Below, one piece after another: positions 1-7,353 of a DNA stretch of 7,711 nt. The position numbers and the translations under genes were made by a program. How positions within the stretch are numbered: position 1 is the first letter of the stretch; every line of letters starts with the position of its first letter. The notes below the pieces were generated by a model. That model saw only the letters and a program-made list of their open reading frames with translations. It was not told the origin of the DNA and did no database searches. Source of the DNA: Muribaculaceae bacterium (GTDB taxonomy: Bacteria; Bacteroidota; Bacteroidia; Bacteroidales; Muribaculaceae); NCBI GenBank assembly GCA_009775365.1, contig VSPM01000104.1, positions 1-7,711 on the forward strand, written 5' to 3'.

Positions 1-101
1 GACTATTCTCAAATAATCTAAGGTGGATGTAATTTTTGCCTCATTTTATTTGGATTTTAATATAGTTCGTTCTTAATCTACCTCTTAACGTGGAGCGAAG
101 A

Positions 102-269
102 ATGTATGTCAAGGAGGATAAACTCCATGACATCGTAAAGGACTTGTTGGATTTCATTGAAGAGACCGACATCTGTAATAGCAATAATGTTATATGGGTA
201 CGAACCATCCTGTTTAATATCGGGTTGGCAGCATTCCAAACAGTTTGCCGAACAAAAGAACTAAAGTAA
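102..269 (+). CDS. Small unrecognised 55-aa protein
   Basis: This short ORF begins MYVKEDKLHDIV and ends RTKELK, with no stop between ATG at 102 and TAA at 267-269. A GGAG at 92-95, six bases before the ATG, resembles a Shine-Dalgarno site and favours this start; an in-frame GTG at 90 is the only upstream alternative before a stop at 63-65. The N-terminal half is charged and probably helical, and the middle (IWVRTILFNIGLAAF) is a hydrophobic amphipathic stretch too short and polar to call a membrane segment. It ends 7 nt before the GTG start of the phospholipase D-type gene, an operon-like arrangement suggesting co-translation. I do not recognise the family and assign no function. It could be a non-coding stretch, since it is short, but its spacing and start signal support a real gene. 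Confidence 0.5.
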   Translation: MYVKEDKLHDIVKDLLDFIEETDICNSNNVIWVRTILFNIGLAAFQTVCRTKELK

Positions 270-276
270 AATTTTC

Positions 277-792
277 GTGTCGGTTGAATTTGTATCCGGT
301 AAAGAACATTACGATAATGTCATTGAGAGAGTGGCTTCGGTGAAGAAGTCTCTATGGATAGGAACAGCCGACATCAAAGACCTTCATGTCAAGGACGGCA
401 CAAGAACAAAACCATTTCTCGGAGTTCTTGCCGACCTGCTGAAACGTGGCGTAGAGATACGACTGATCCATGCCAAAGAACCGGGTCCGGCATTCCGCGA
501 AGATTTCGACCGCTACCCAATTTTAAAGACAGGGCTGGAGAGGATGCTCTGTCCGAGGGTTCACTTCAAGATGCTTATATTCGACTTCGAGACCGCCTAT
601 ATTGGCTCCGCCAACCTCACCGGAGCCGGCATAGGCATGAAGAGCAGCAACCGCCGCAACTTTGAGGCCGGAATACTAACCGACGAAGCACCTCTGATAG
701 ATGCCGCCTGTGAGCAGTTTGACAGTGTCTGGCGAGGCGAACACTGCACCCGCTGCGGCCGCCGTCAATACTGCACCGACCCAATCAAATGA
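277..792 (+). CDS. Single-HKD phospholipase D-like protein (Nuc-type nuclease candidate)
   Basis: The 171-aa product has one complete HKD signature: H96-x-K98-x4-D103, then after six residues G110-S111-A112-N113. In this superfamily the His and Lys act in phosphodiester cleavage through a phosphohistidine intermediate. Short single-motif members such as Nuc and the BfiI catalytic domain build one active site from a dimer, so this protein should also dimerise; nuclease activity is inferred, not shown. The C-terminus has a compact Cys cluster, C157-x2-C160-x5-C166 with H156 beside it, which could bind zinc. There is no signal peptide, so it is probably cytoplasmic. The start is GTG at 277; an in-frame stop at 262-264 rules out a longer product from upstream. 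A 55-aa ORF ends 7 nt before it. The gene is GC-richer than the downstream cassette and is separated from it by an inverted repeat and a new promoter, so it is probably a separate transcription unit. Confidence 0.88.
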   Translation: MSVEFVSGKEHYDNVIERVASVKKSLWIGTADIKDLHVKDGTRTKPFLGVLADLLKRGVEIRLIHAKEPGPAFREDFDRYPILKTGLERMLCPRVHFKMLIFDFETAYIGSANLTGAGIGMKSSNRRNFEAGILTDEAPLIDAACEQFDSVWRGEHCTRCGRRQYCTDPIK

Positions 793-823
793 TGTTTGAA
801 TTGATGTTTTAGAACATCATTTG
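786..823. terminator. Inverted repeat at the end of the PLD gene, likely terminator
   Basis: CAAATGATGTT (786-796) is perfectly complementary to AACATCATTTG (813-823), giving an 11-bp stem with a 16-nt loop. A second left arm, TGATGTT at 802-808, can pair instead with 813-819 around a TTAG loop. The stem overlaps the PLD stop codon (790-792). It is followed by a weak T-rich stretch rather than a clean U run. It lies between a complete gene and the promoter of the next unit, so transcription termination is the simplest role. Confidence 0.55.
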
Positions 824-842
824 TAATTTAGCGCAATTATTC

Positions 843-874
843 TTTGGTGGCATCCTTAAATCTTATTAAATTTG
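843..874 (+). promoter_or_regulatory. Bacteroides-type promoter of the defence cassette
   Basis: TTTG at 843-846 and TAAATTTG at 867-874 match the known Bacteroidota -33 (TTTG) and -7 (TAnnTTTG) elements, separated by 20 nt, which is within the usual spacing. Transcription would start near 878-882, giving a leader of roughly 15 nt before the ATG at 896. This promoter probably drives the HTH gene and the three large genes behind it. Confidence 0.7.
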
Positions 875-878
875 CGTC
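871..878 (+). promoter_or_regulatory. Candidate HTH operator, copy 1 (TTTGCGTC)
   Basis: The 8-mer TTTGCGTC overlaps the last bases of the -7 element and recurs at 1119-1126, just before the ATPase gene. A regulator bound here would block the promoter, which would fit autorepression by the adjacent HTH protein. An 8-bp match found by eye can occur by chance, so this is tentative. Confidence 0.25.
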
Positions 879-895
879 TCACTTTAATTTTTAAT

Positions 896-1099
896 ATGGA
901 AACTTTAAATCGACTGAAGGCAGTGTTAGCAGAAAAGCAGAAAACAAGTAGGTGGCTTGCCGAAGAATTAGACAGGAGTCCAGTCACTGTATCAAAATGG
1001 TGCACCAACTCGACACAGCCAGATTTACCTACATTAAGTAAGATTGCAAAGCTGTTGGATATAGACCTTAAAGATTTAATCGTAAGTACCAAAGAATGA
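896..1099 (+). CDS. XRE/Cro-type helix-turn-helix regulator
   Basis: This 67-aa protein is essentially a single HTH_3 (Cro/C1) domain: an N-terminal helix (METLNRLKAVLAEKQ), then WLAEELDRSPVTVSKW as helix-turn-helix with the recognition helix around SPVTVSKWCTN, then LPTLSKIAKLLDIDLKDLI, which is the usual closing segment of the family. ATG at 896 is preferred over the in-frame TTG at 872 because the longer form would add eight residues not expected in the family and its start lies inside the promoter -7 element. It is the first gene after the promoter and precedes the ATPase gene by 60 nt. Small XRE proteins in this position commonly act as controllers of restriction or defence operons, limiting expression when the cassette enters a new host. 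No second domain is present, so a toxin-sensing role cannot be claimed. Confidence 0.88.
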   Translation: METLNRLKAVLAEKQKTSRWLAEELDRSPVTVSKWCTNSTQPDLPTLSKIAKLLDIDLKDLIVSTKE

Positions 1100-1110
1100 T
1101 ACTGAAAATT

Positions 1111-1126
1111 GACGCCATTTTGCGTC
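1111..1126. promoter_or_regulatory. Short inverted repeat before the ATPase gene; operator copy 2 candidate
   Basis: GACGC (1111-1115) and GCGTC (1122-1126) form a 5-bp inverted repeat with a 6-nt spacer, and the right part contains TTTGCGTC (1119-1126), the same 8-mer as at the upstream promoter. It lies in the 60-nt gap between the HTH and ATPase genes. It may be an operator or an RNA hairpin adjusting expression of the downstream genes. I found no -33/-7 pair here, so a second promoter is not supported. Confidence 0.3.
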
Positions 1127-1159
1127 GCTTCATCCTAACCGGCGAAATTGAATAAAGCA

Positions 1160-3160
1160 ATGAGTAAGATTAACATAGATAGAATCGTAAGCGATCTTCG
1201 TACAAGAACGACCTACATTACTCCGCTTGTCGAAGCCGTTTGTAACTCAATCGATGCCATTGGTTCAAAAGCCGATGGTAAGGTTGATATCGTAATAAAA
1301 AGAGCAGAAATATTACCGGAAATGGGAGGTAGAGCTCTTGCTGACATAATAGGCATTGATGTTATAGACAATGGCATAGGCTTTACTGAGGACAATAGAG
1401 AATCGTTTGATACATACCGCAGTGACATGAAAGTAAAGCAAGGCGGTAAAGGTTTCGGGCGTTTTATGTATTTGAAATATTTCAACGATGTTAGAATTGA
1501 AAGTATTTATAGGACAGACGATGAACTTCGATTCCGTAATTTTACTTTTGGCAGAGGCAATAATATTATTGAAAATGAAAAAGAAGGTTTGGCGGCTGAG
1601 AACGCTAAAACAGGCACAATTCTTCATTTAGCTGGAGTAAAAAAGGGTGCAATACCCGATAAAGGTTTGGAAGTTATTGCGCGTAAACTTCTTGAAAAAA
1701 TACTCGTATTCTTCGTTGACCCCAAAAGTCCCGCTCCGACTATTAGAATTATAGAAGATGACAATTCGGATGCTATTGTCTTAAATGATTATATTGGTGA
1801 CGATGAGGATATTGTCTTCATTGGATCGTCTCCAATTGATATTATTGATAAGGACAGTGGAGAGTTATTGAACTTTAATGTTCAGATTTACAAGATATAC
1901 TACTCACAAGCCGTTAGCCGAGTAAGTCTGACTGCGAATAAACGCGAAGTAACAGATACTGCTCTCCATGCTTATATACCAGAATTTCAAGAGACATTGT
2001 TCGAGGTTGATAAAAATGGTAGACAGAGGAATTATAGTGTCAAGGCATATGTAATAGGTGATTTTCTTGATAAAAATGTAACGGTTGAACGTGACGGCTT
2101 TACAATTAGTAAAGATGAAGGGGAATTGTTATCATCCGTTTCTGAAAAATATATAGAACGTGAGGCTGCCTATGTTGTTAAAAATAAGTTTTTTGAAGAG
2201 ATGTCTCGCCGTTTTGAAGAAAAGAGACAACGAGTTGAGAACTATGTGACACATAAAGCTCCATGGAATAGGACTTTAATGTCCGATATAGACTTAGAGT
2301 CTATGGCAATGGGCATCTCTGAACAAGAGATGGAAATGCGGTTCCAAAAGGCTAAATTTGAGAGAGAACAACAGATTTGGATTGAAATAAAAGAGATTGA
2401 ATCTCGGCAGGAAGAGGAAACTGACGAAGATTTTGACAATCAAGTATCCGAACTTGTCGGGAAAATTTCAAATTCGTCAAAAAATGACTTGGTGCATTAT
2501 GTTTGCACGAGAAAGAAAGTAATTGATCTATTTGATATTCTAAGAAAGAGAAAAGACGATGGTACCACATCATTGGAGCGTGATATACACAATCTCATAT
2601 ACCCTATGGGGAGAAACTCGCTAAATATAGAATACGAGGATCATAACCTGTGGCTTCTTGATGAGCGTTTGGTGTTCTCTACATTCACTGCCTCAGATCA
2701 AAGTAATTTTAAGGATGATAACGATGCTCCAGATCTGGCAATCTTCTTTGACAATAAATCGATGTACAGGCAAGGCGATAACATCGCAACCTCGCCAATT
2801 TGTATTGTTGAGTTCAAAAGGCCGAAGCGTACGCAATATAAAGAAGGTGAGAACCCAATTTTACAAGCCTGTCACTATGCGCGTAAGATTTTGGACGGTA
2901 AATACGAGATGCCAGATGGTATTGAGCCAATAAAAGTTGATAAAAACAGTACTCCCGTTTATGTGTATGTAGTGTGTGACATTGTACCAAAGATTATGGA
3001 ATGCGCAGCGGATACAAGCCTTGTTCTTTCCCCCGATGGAGAAAGGTATTTTGGTTATCTAAAAAGCTACAATGCTTATGTTGAAGTGATGAGCTATCGT
3101 AGCCTCATCGAAACAGCAAAAATGCGCAATGCAATATTTTTCAGAAAATTAGGACTATAA
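1160..3160 (+). CDS. GHKL (MutL/MORC-like) ATPase fused to PD-(D/E)xK nuclease
   Basis: The 666-aa product has a GHKL ATP-binding fold at the N-terminus: N-box E25-x3-N29-S-x-D32, G1 motif D70-N-G-I-G74, and lid motif GGKGFG at 95-100. The stretch SLTANKREV (256-264) resembles the S5-fold transducer of MutL/Hsp90-type ATPases, which contributes a Lys to ATP hydrolysis. Two charged segments (about 333-362 and 385-425) are probably coiled coils. The C-terminal part shows P524-D525, E551-F-K553 and Q569-x3-Y573, matching a PD-(D/E)xK nuclease with the QxxxY motif known from HsdR-type subunits. Family knowledge predicts an ATP-gated dimeric clamp, and the fused nuclease makes DNA cleavage likely. 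It is probably cytoplasmic. ATG at 1160 is chosen over the in-frame TTG at 1148, which adds only four residues. Its stop is 10 nt before the next gene, so the two are co-transcribed. MutL/MORC-like ATPases are known in bacterial restriction-type operons. Confidence 0.88.
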   Translation: MSKINIDRIVSDLRTRTTYITPLVEAVCNSIDAIGSKADGKVDIVIKRAEILPEMGGRALADIIGIDVIDNGIGFTEDNRESFDTYRSDMKVKQGGKGFGRFMYLKYFNDVRIESIYRTDDELRFRNFTFGRGNNIIENEKEGLAAENAKTGTILHLAGVKKGAIPDKGLEVIARKLLEKILVFFVDPKSPAPTIRIIEDDNSDAIVLNDYIGDDEDIVFIGSSPIDIIDKDSGELLNFNVQIYKIYYSQAVSRVSLTANKREVTDTALHAYIPEFQETLFEVDKNGRQRNYSVKAYVIGDFLDKNVTVERDGFTISKDEGELLSSVSEKYIEREAAYVVKNKFFEEMSRRFEEKRQRVENYVTHKAPWNRTLMSDIDLESMAMGISEQEMEMRFQKAKFEREQQIWIEIKEIESRQEEETDEDFDNQVSELVGKISNSSKNDLVHYVCTRKKVIDLFDILRKRKDDGTTSLERDIHNLIYPMGRNSLNIEYEDHNLWLLDERLVFSTFTASDQSNFKDDNDAPDLAIFFDNKSMYRQGDNIATSPICIVEFKRPKRTQYKEGENPILQACHYARKILDGKYEMPDGIEPIKVDKNSTPVYVYVVCDIVPKIMECAADTSLVLSPDGERYFGYLKSYNAYVEVMSYRSLIETAKMRNAIFFRKLGL

Positions 3161-3170
3161 TTTTTGCAAT

Positions 3171-5018
3171 ATGGAAATAAGTAAAGAGTCGTTAAGTAAA
3201 TACTTAGAGAAACCTATCCCCGTCGCAGTTGCAGAGTTATGTAATCGGAAATTCGATTTTGTAATTCCATCCTATCAGAGGGGCTATCGATGGACGAAAA
3301 AAGAAGTAGTGCGTCTGATAATAGATTTGCTTTCCTACAATAAAGCGAAAGATGGCAATTTCTATTGCCTTCAGCCTCTTGTGGTAAGACATATACAAGT
3401 AGGAGACCATCATTATTGGCGTGTCATTGATGGACAACAAAGACTTACTTCAATTTTTCTACTGCTGCATTATTTGAGTTATAATAATGGTGGTTACTCA
3501 TTGGAATATGAGCGTGACAATGTATTAAGTCGAGTTTTAACTGACACCCAAAACTTTAATCCAGATGAGACATGTGAGGTTTATCACCTTTCCAATGCTC
3601 TCAACGCTATCGACTCTTTTTTTAAGAATATATCTGATTCTGAAAATCAGAAAAAATTGCTACTTAAGAATATCCTCGAAAATTGTTCTTTTATTCTCTA
3701 TGTAATGAGAGATAATGATATTAAGGATCAAGATATTCTTGATGACATGGAGCATGATCTATTTAACAACCTTAATTCTGGCAAAATATCATTGACCGAA
3801 AGCGAGCTTATTAAGGCTCTTCTTTTACACAATATAGGTGAAGAGAAGTTAGTAAAGGAAATTAAGCAGGTCTCTATCGCTGAAGAGCTTGATAATATGG
3901 AACGAGTTCTTAGAGAAGACGATATGTGGTATTTTCTGGCGGGTGACAGACATAAACCTTCAAGTTGTATTGACTACCTATATAAAGTATGGCATCTTGC
4001 GACATACGAACAAATTCCGAATGATATAGATTATCCTATTTTTTCAAAGTTAGAGGATGATATAACATCCGACATAATAATGCTTGAGAAATGGAAAGAA
4101 ATCAAAAAGTGTTTTTATACTATCACAGGGTGGTATAGTGACCCTCTTTTATATAATCTAATAGGTTATTTGGAGGGTAGAAAAATACCTAGAAATCAAA
4201 GAGAAGGCTATCCTCCATATCACGAAGAGCTCATTGCAAAACTTTATCGTTATTCTTCATTGAAAGAAGGAGGAAATAAATTACCTACGAAACAAGAATT
4301 ATTAAAGTATATCAAAGGATTATGCAGGGACTCAATCCCGGGTAATTATTTAGAGCTTCGTTTTGATACCGATAAAAATGCAGTGTTTAATCTTTTGCTC
4401 CTTCTTAATGTTGCTATGATGATAAATCATAAAAGTCAAAATAAGACGGGAAAGGATGAGAAATCATCCGGTAAAGGCAATAATACATCAATCGGTAGAT
4501 TCCCTTTTCATGTATTCCACTCCCTTAATTGGAATGTTGAGCATATTTCTCCTCAGAACCATAAAGATAAAAGTAAGTTATATAATAGTCTATGCGAATT
4601 AAAGCAGGAATACGACAATAAATTACCTAAAGAAGTTGAAGCTTTATTCAATAAACTGGATACGAACAAGGATAATCTCGAAAGTCTGAATTCTGATCCA
4701 GAATTTATTGCGTTATCAAAAGAGCTTATAGCAGATAAACAAGATGTTATGTTGCTTAGAAATCTCACTCTTTTGACTGAGCACGACAATAAGGGAATCG
4801 GCAATAAATTTTACTTTGATAAACGAAATAAACTTAATGAGTATCAATCACAAGGGAGTTTTATCCCAGCTTCAACCTTAAATGTCTTTAGCAAATGGCA
4901 TACTGTGAATCCAGATGGGTACATTCTTTGGGGAACTAAAGATCAGGAGGCTTATCTGTTGGCGATTAAGAATACTATTTCAGACTTCATAAAATATTGC
5001 GACCATGTCACAGAATAA
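3171..5018 (+). CDS. DUF262-DUF1524 protein (GmrSD-type restriction enzyme)
   Basis: The 615-aa protein has the two halves of GmrSD-type enzymes. The N-terminal DUF262 part shows IPSYQRGYRW (32-41), the D87-G-Q-Q-R-L-T93 motif and the LNSGKISLTESELIKA segment near N202. DUF262 domains are ParB/Srx-like nucleotide hydrolases. The C-terminal DUF1524 part shows NVEHISPQ with H458 and P461, followed by LLRNLTLLT (N531) and GNKFYFDKRNKL (544-555), the usual His-Me-finger nuclease arrangement. Relatives such as GmrSD, BrxU and SspE cut DNA bearing base or backbone modifications in an NTP-dependent way; which mark this protein reads, if any, cannot be seen. It starts 10 nt after the ATPase-nuclease gene and overlaps the next gene by 14 nt, so translation is probably coupled. 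All key motifs are intact. Cytoplasmic, with no signal or membrane segments. Confidence 0.9.
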   Translation: MEISKESLSKYLEKPIPVAVAELCNRKFDFVIPSYQRGYRWTKKEVVRLIIDLLSYNKAKDGNFYCLQPLVVRHIQVGDHHYWRVIDGQQRLTSIFLLLHYLSYNNGGYSLEYERDNVLSRVLTDTQNFNPDETCEVYHLSNALNAIDSFFKNISDSENQKKLLLKNILENCSFILYVMRDNDIKDQDILDDMEHDLFNNLNSGKISLTESELIKALLLHNIGEEKLVKEIKQVSIAEELDNMERVLREDDMWYFLAGDRHKPSSCIDYLYKVWHLATYEQIPNDIDYPIFSKLEDDITSDIIMLEKWKEIKKCFYTITGWYSDPLLYNLIGYLEGRKIPRNQREGYPPYHEELIAKLYRYSSLKEGGNKLPTKQELLKYIKGLCRDSIPGNYLELRFDTDKNAVFNLLLLLNVAMMINHKSQNKTGKDEKSSGKGNNTSIGRFPFHVFHSLNWNVEHISPQNHKDKSKLYNSLCELKQEYDNKLPKEVEALFNKLDTNKDNLESLNSDPEFIALSKELIADKQDVMLLRNLTLLTEHDNKGIGNKFYFDKRNKLNEYQSQGSFIPASTLNVFSKWHTVNPDGYILWGTKDQEAYLLAIKNTISDFIKYCDHVTE

Positions 5019-7305
5019 CTCAACGAAAACTCTAAGCGGTCTTTTTCGCGATGATTGCTATGATTATATATATATTCCTCGTATTCAGCGAGACTATGCG
5101 CAAGGAAGGAATAATGAAGAAGCAAGAGTTATTCGGGATAACATTCTTGATGACGTTTCAACAGGACGCCCTCTGTCATGGGGCATAGTGTTTGGCGTAT
5201 CTGAAGATAAGATGACAGAAGACGGCTCTACCAGAAAATGCTTTATTCCAATTGATGGACAACAGCGTTTAACTACTTTATACCTACTCAATTTGTATGG
5301 TGCCAAACGACATAAAATAGATTTCGATTATCTTCAGAATTTCAATTATGAAACCCGCAATGCGTCCAAGGATTTTATTGAAGGACTTGTGAAGAATTGG
5401 CATGGAGATAAAAAAGGCCTTTCTTTAAAAGAACACATCATTAACCAAGGATGGTTTCTAAATTATTGGCTTCTCGATCCAACAGTTGATGCAGTACTAA
5501 ATATGCTTACCTCCATTGATAATAGATTTGCTAATCGCAAGGATGTATTTGAGAATCTCGATAGAATTAGCTTTGAGTTTCTTGACTTAAAGAGTCTTGA
5601 TCTGAATGAGACCTTATATCTTAAGATGAACTCCAGAGGTCGAAAACTATCACAATTTGACAAAATCAAATCAGAAATTGACAAGCTTCTGTCCAAAGTC
5701 AATGTGGGGATTGCATCTTGTAATTTTGATCTTTACCCATATTCACACCTTAATTCGTTAGTTTGTTTTCAAGACAGGTGGAGATATTGTATTGATAGGA
5801 AATGGAGCGATCTTTTTTGGGATAAAACTACTCATACGTTCGACACCAGATTTCTTGCTTTTATGGTAAATTATCTCGCTGCAATCGCTGGTAAAGACTA
5901 TGAATATGTGGATAATCTCTTAAATATAAATTTTGGAGATCCCAACTTCTTCTTGCCGTGGAAATATTTATCAACATTCTTGAACACAGATAATAATGCT
6001 GATATTTACCTGAAAAATATTTCTTCTATTCTTAATAAATTGGTATACAATGTTGAGCGTTCTCACATTGTACACGACTTAATAAAATTACCCAACAGCT
6101 ACCAAGAAAGAGCAAGGTTATTTGGATTATTATCCTTCCTTGGGAACGATTATAATACCGATGCGTTCAAAGAATGGGAAAGGTTCGTTTATAATTATGC
6201 AGTGAACACAGTTGAGGACAAAGAAACATTCTACGCATTTGCTAAACGAATAAAGGAAGAATTTTCCTCGTACTCTATGGATATATTGTCTTATCTATCT
6301 AGTAAATATGATAACAGTAAATATGATAGAGAACAGTTAAATGAAGAATATTTTAAGGCATCGATAATTTTAAATGGCGGCGAATTAGAACGAGGAATCC
6401 GTTTAGCGGAGAAACACCCTCTTCTTAACGGAAGGATTCGTCCGCTTATAGTAGATAATAATCACTATGATTCTAGCTCCTTTATTAAGATTTGGAAGAA
6501 TTTCCTTGAGTGGTTTGGGTTAGATGGAAAGATGCTCCAGTTTAAAGAGGGAGATACAGCCTCATTATCACGACGAACCGTATTTGCAACTGCCTTTACC
6601 CAAAGTATAACTCAGATGAATCAGCTTTTCTCTGATATCAAATGTCTTGACTTTTCGGGGAATACACTAAAGGACAAATTGCAAATGCAACGTTTTGAGC
6701 ACATTTTTAGGAGGTGTTTACTCTGTGAAGATTTAACTGGCATTGGAGAACTTTGCTGGTCAAACTCAGAAGATATAGAAGGGATTCAAACGAAATCCGC
6801 ACTCTTGCAAAATGGTGTTATCGAAGGTATCTTAAAACATAAGGGTGGAGAAGAATTGCGATTCCGGTGGTATCACAATTGTTCATGTTTTTATCCTAAC
6901 AATGGTAGAACTAACGATTGGAGAATTGGCTTTGATCGCATCAATGAAGACCCAGGATGGACGCGAAATAGAAATCACGTACTCAATTTCCTAGAGAAAC
7001 GGGGATATGAGATTAAAGAAACACGTGTTTCTAACGATAATTCAATAGCGTTATGGTGGGGAAGCGATATTATGTTCATCAATCTTAATTTCCCTGACAT
7101 CTATTTAATGTGGGATGCCTACTATAATATTGGTATAATCCATAAGAATAATCGTATGTGGGTAAAACGGCAAAACCGAAAAGAAGGGCAAAATGAAAAT
7201 TATCTTTTTCGTGCAGTTGAAAAAAATGCCGAACAGATTGAACAAGAAATAAATCGACTTATTTCTGAATACCTTGACGATACCACAAAACAGATTACAG
7301 AATAA
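5005..7305 (+). CDS. Second DUF262 protein with unassigned C-terminal region
   Basis: This 766-aa protein opens with a clear DUF262 domain: IPRIQRDYAQGR (24-35), D84-G-Q-Q-R-L-T90 and KMNSRGRKLSQFDKIKSEI around N209-G212, which is the third conserved DUF262 block. A later HPLLNGRIRP (471-480) is a segment I have seen in long DUF262 proteins. I find no DUF1524 His-x2-Pro motif, so it probably lacks the nuclease of its neighbour. The last 150 residues or so are aromatic-rich, with YHNCSC (623-628), WTRNRNHVLNFLEKRGYE and LYLMWDAYYN-like strands, and I cannot assign them. The ATG at 5005 overlaps the previous stop by 14 nt, indicating translational coupling and a likely physical complex. It may be the sensor or NTPase partner of the 615-aa protein. 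A 15-nt tandem repeat encodes SKYDN-SKYDR near residues 433-442. It is the last gene of the cassette. Confidence 0.88.
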   Translation: MSQNNSTKTLSGLFRDDCYDYIYIPRIQRDYAQGRNNEEARVIRDNILDDVSTGRPLSWGIVFGVSEDKMTEDGSTRKCFIPIDGQQRLTTLYLLNLYGAKRHKIDFDYLQNFNYETRNASKDFIEGLVKNWHGDKKGLSLKEHIINQGWFLNYWLLDPTVDAVLNMLTSIDNRFANRKDVFENLDRISFEFLDLKSLDLNETLYLKMNSRGRKLSQFDKIKSEIDKLLSKVNVGIASCNFDLYPYSHLNSLVCFQDRWRYCIDRKWSDLFWDKTTHTFDTRFLAFMVNYLAAIAGKDYEYVDNLLNINFGDPNFFLPWKYLSTFLNTDNNADIYLKNISSILNKLVYNVERSHIVHDLIKLPNSYQERARLFGLLSFLGNDYNTDAFKEWERFVYNYAVNTVEDKETFYAFAKRIKEEFSSYSMDILSYLSSKYDNSKYDREQLNEEYFKASIILNGGELERGIRLAEKHPLLNGRIRPLIVDNNHYDSSSFIKIWKNFLEWFGLDGKMLQFKEGDTASLSRRTVFATAFTQSITQMNQLFSDIKCLDFSGNTLKDKLQMQRFEHIFRRCLLCEDLTGIGELCWSNSEDIEGIQTKSALLQNGVIEGILKHKGGEELRFRWYHNCSCFYPNNGRTNDWRIGFDRINEDPGWTRNRNHVLNFLEKRGYEIKETRVSNDNSIALWWGSDIMFINLNFPDIYLMWDAYYNIGIIHKNNRMWVKRQNRKEGQNENYLFRAVEKNAEQIEQEINRLISEYLDDTTKQITE
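6301..6330 (+). repeat. Two-copy 15-nt tandem repeat inside the second DUF262 gene
   Basis: AGTAAATATGATA occurs at 6301-6313 and again at 6316-6328, giving two 15-nt units that differ only in their last two bases. They encode consecutive pentapeptides SKYDN and SKYDR in a predicted linker or helix boundary. Because the unit is a multiple of three, gain or loss of copies would keep the reading frame. Confidence 0.8.
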
Positions 7306-7353
7306 CGAAATAATCATTCTATAGATATTTTTTTTAAGATTTTCTTGCTACGC

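Noticed and set aside
1..101. A promoter-like TTTG (35-38) and TATAGTTCG (61-69) upstream of the 55-aa ORF.
   Set aside because: The second element does not match TAnnTTTG and the spacing is slightly long. The region holds no other gene or RNA that I can support.
354..665. 103-codon ORF in another frame within the PLD gene.
   Set aside because: Arg/Ser/His-rich shadow translation of a gene with intact HKD motifs; no recognisable domain.
1148..1159. TTG at 1148 as the start of the ATPase gene.
   Set aside because: It adds only four residues, and an ATG follows at 1160 directly before the conserved N-terminal segment.
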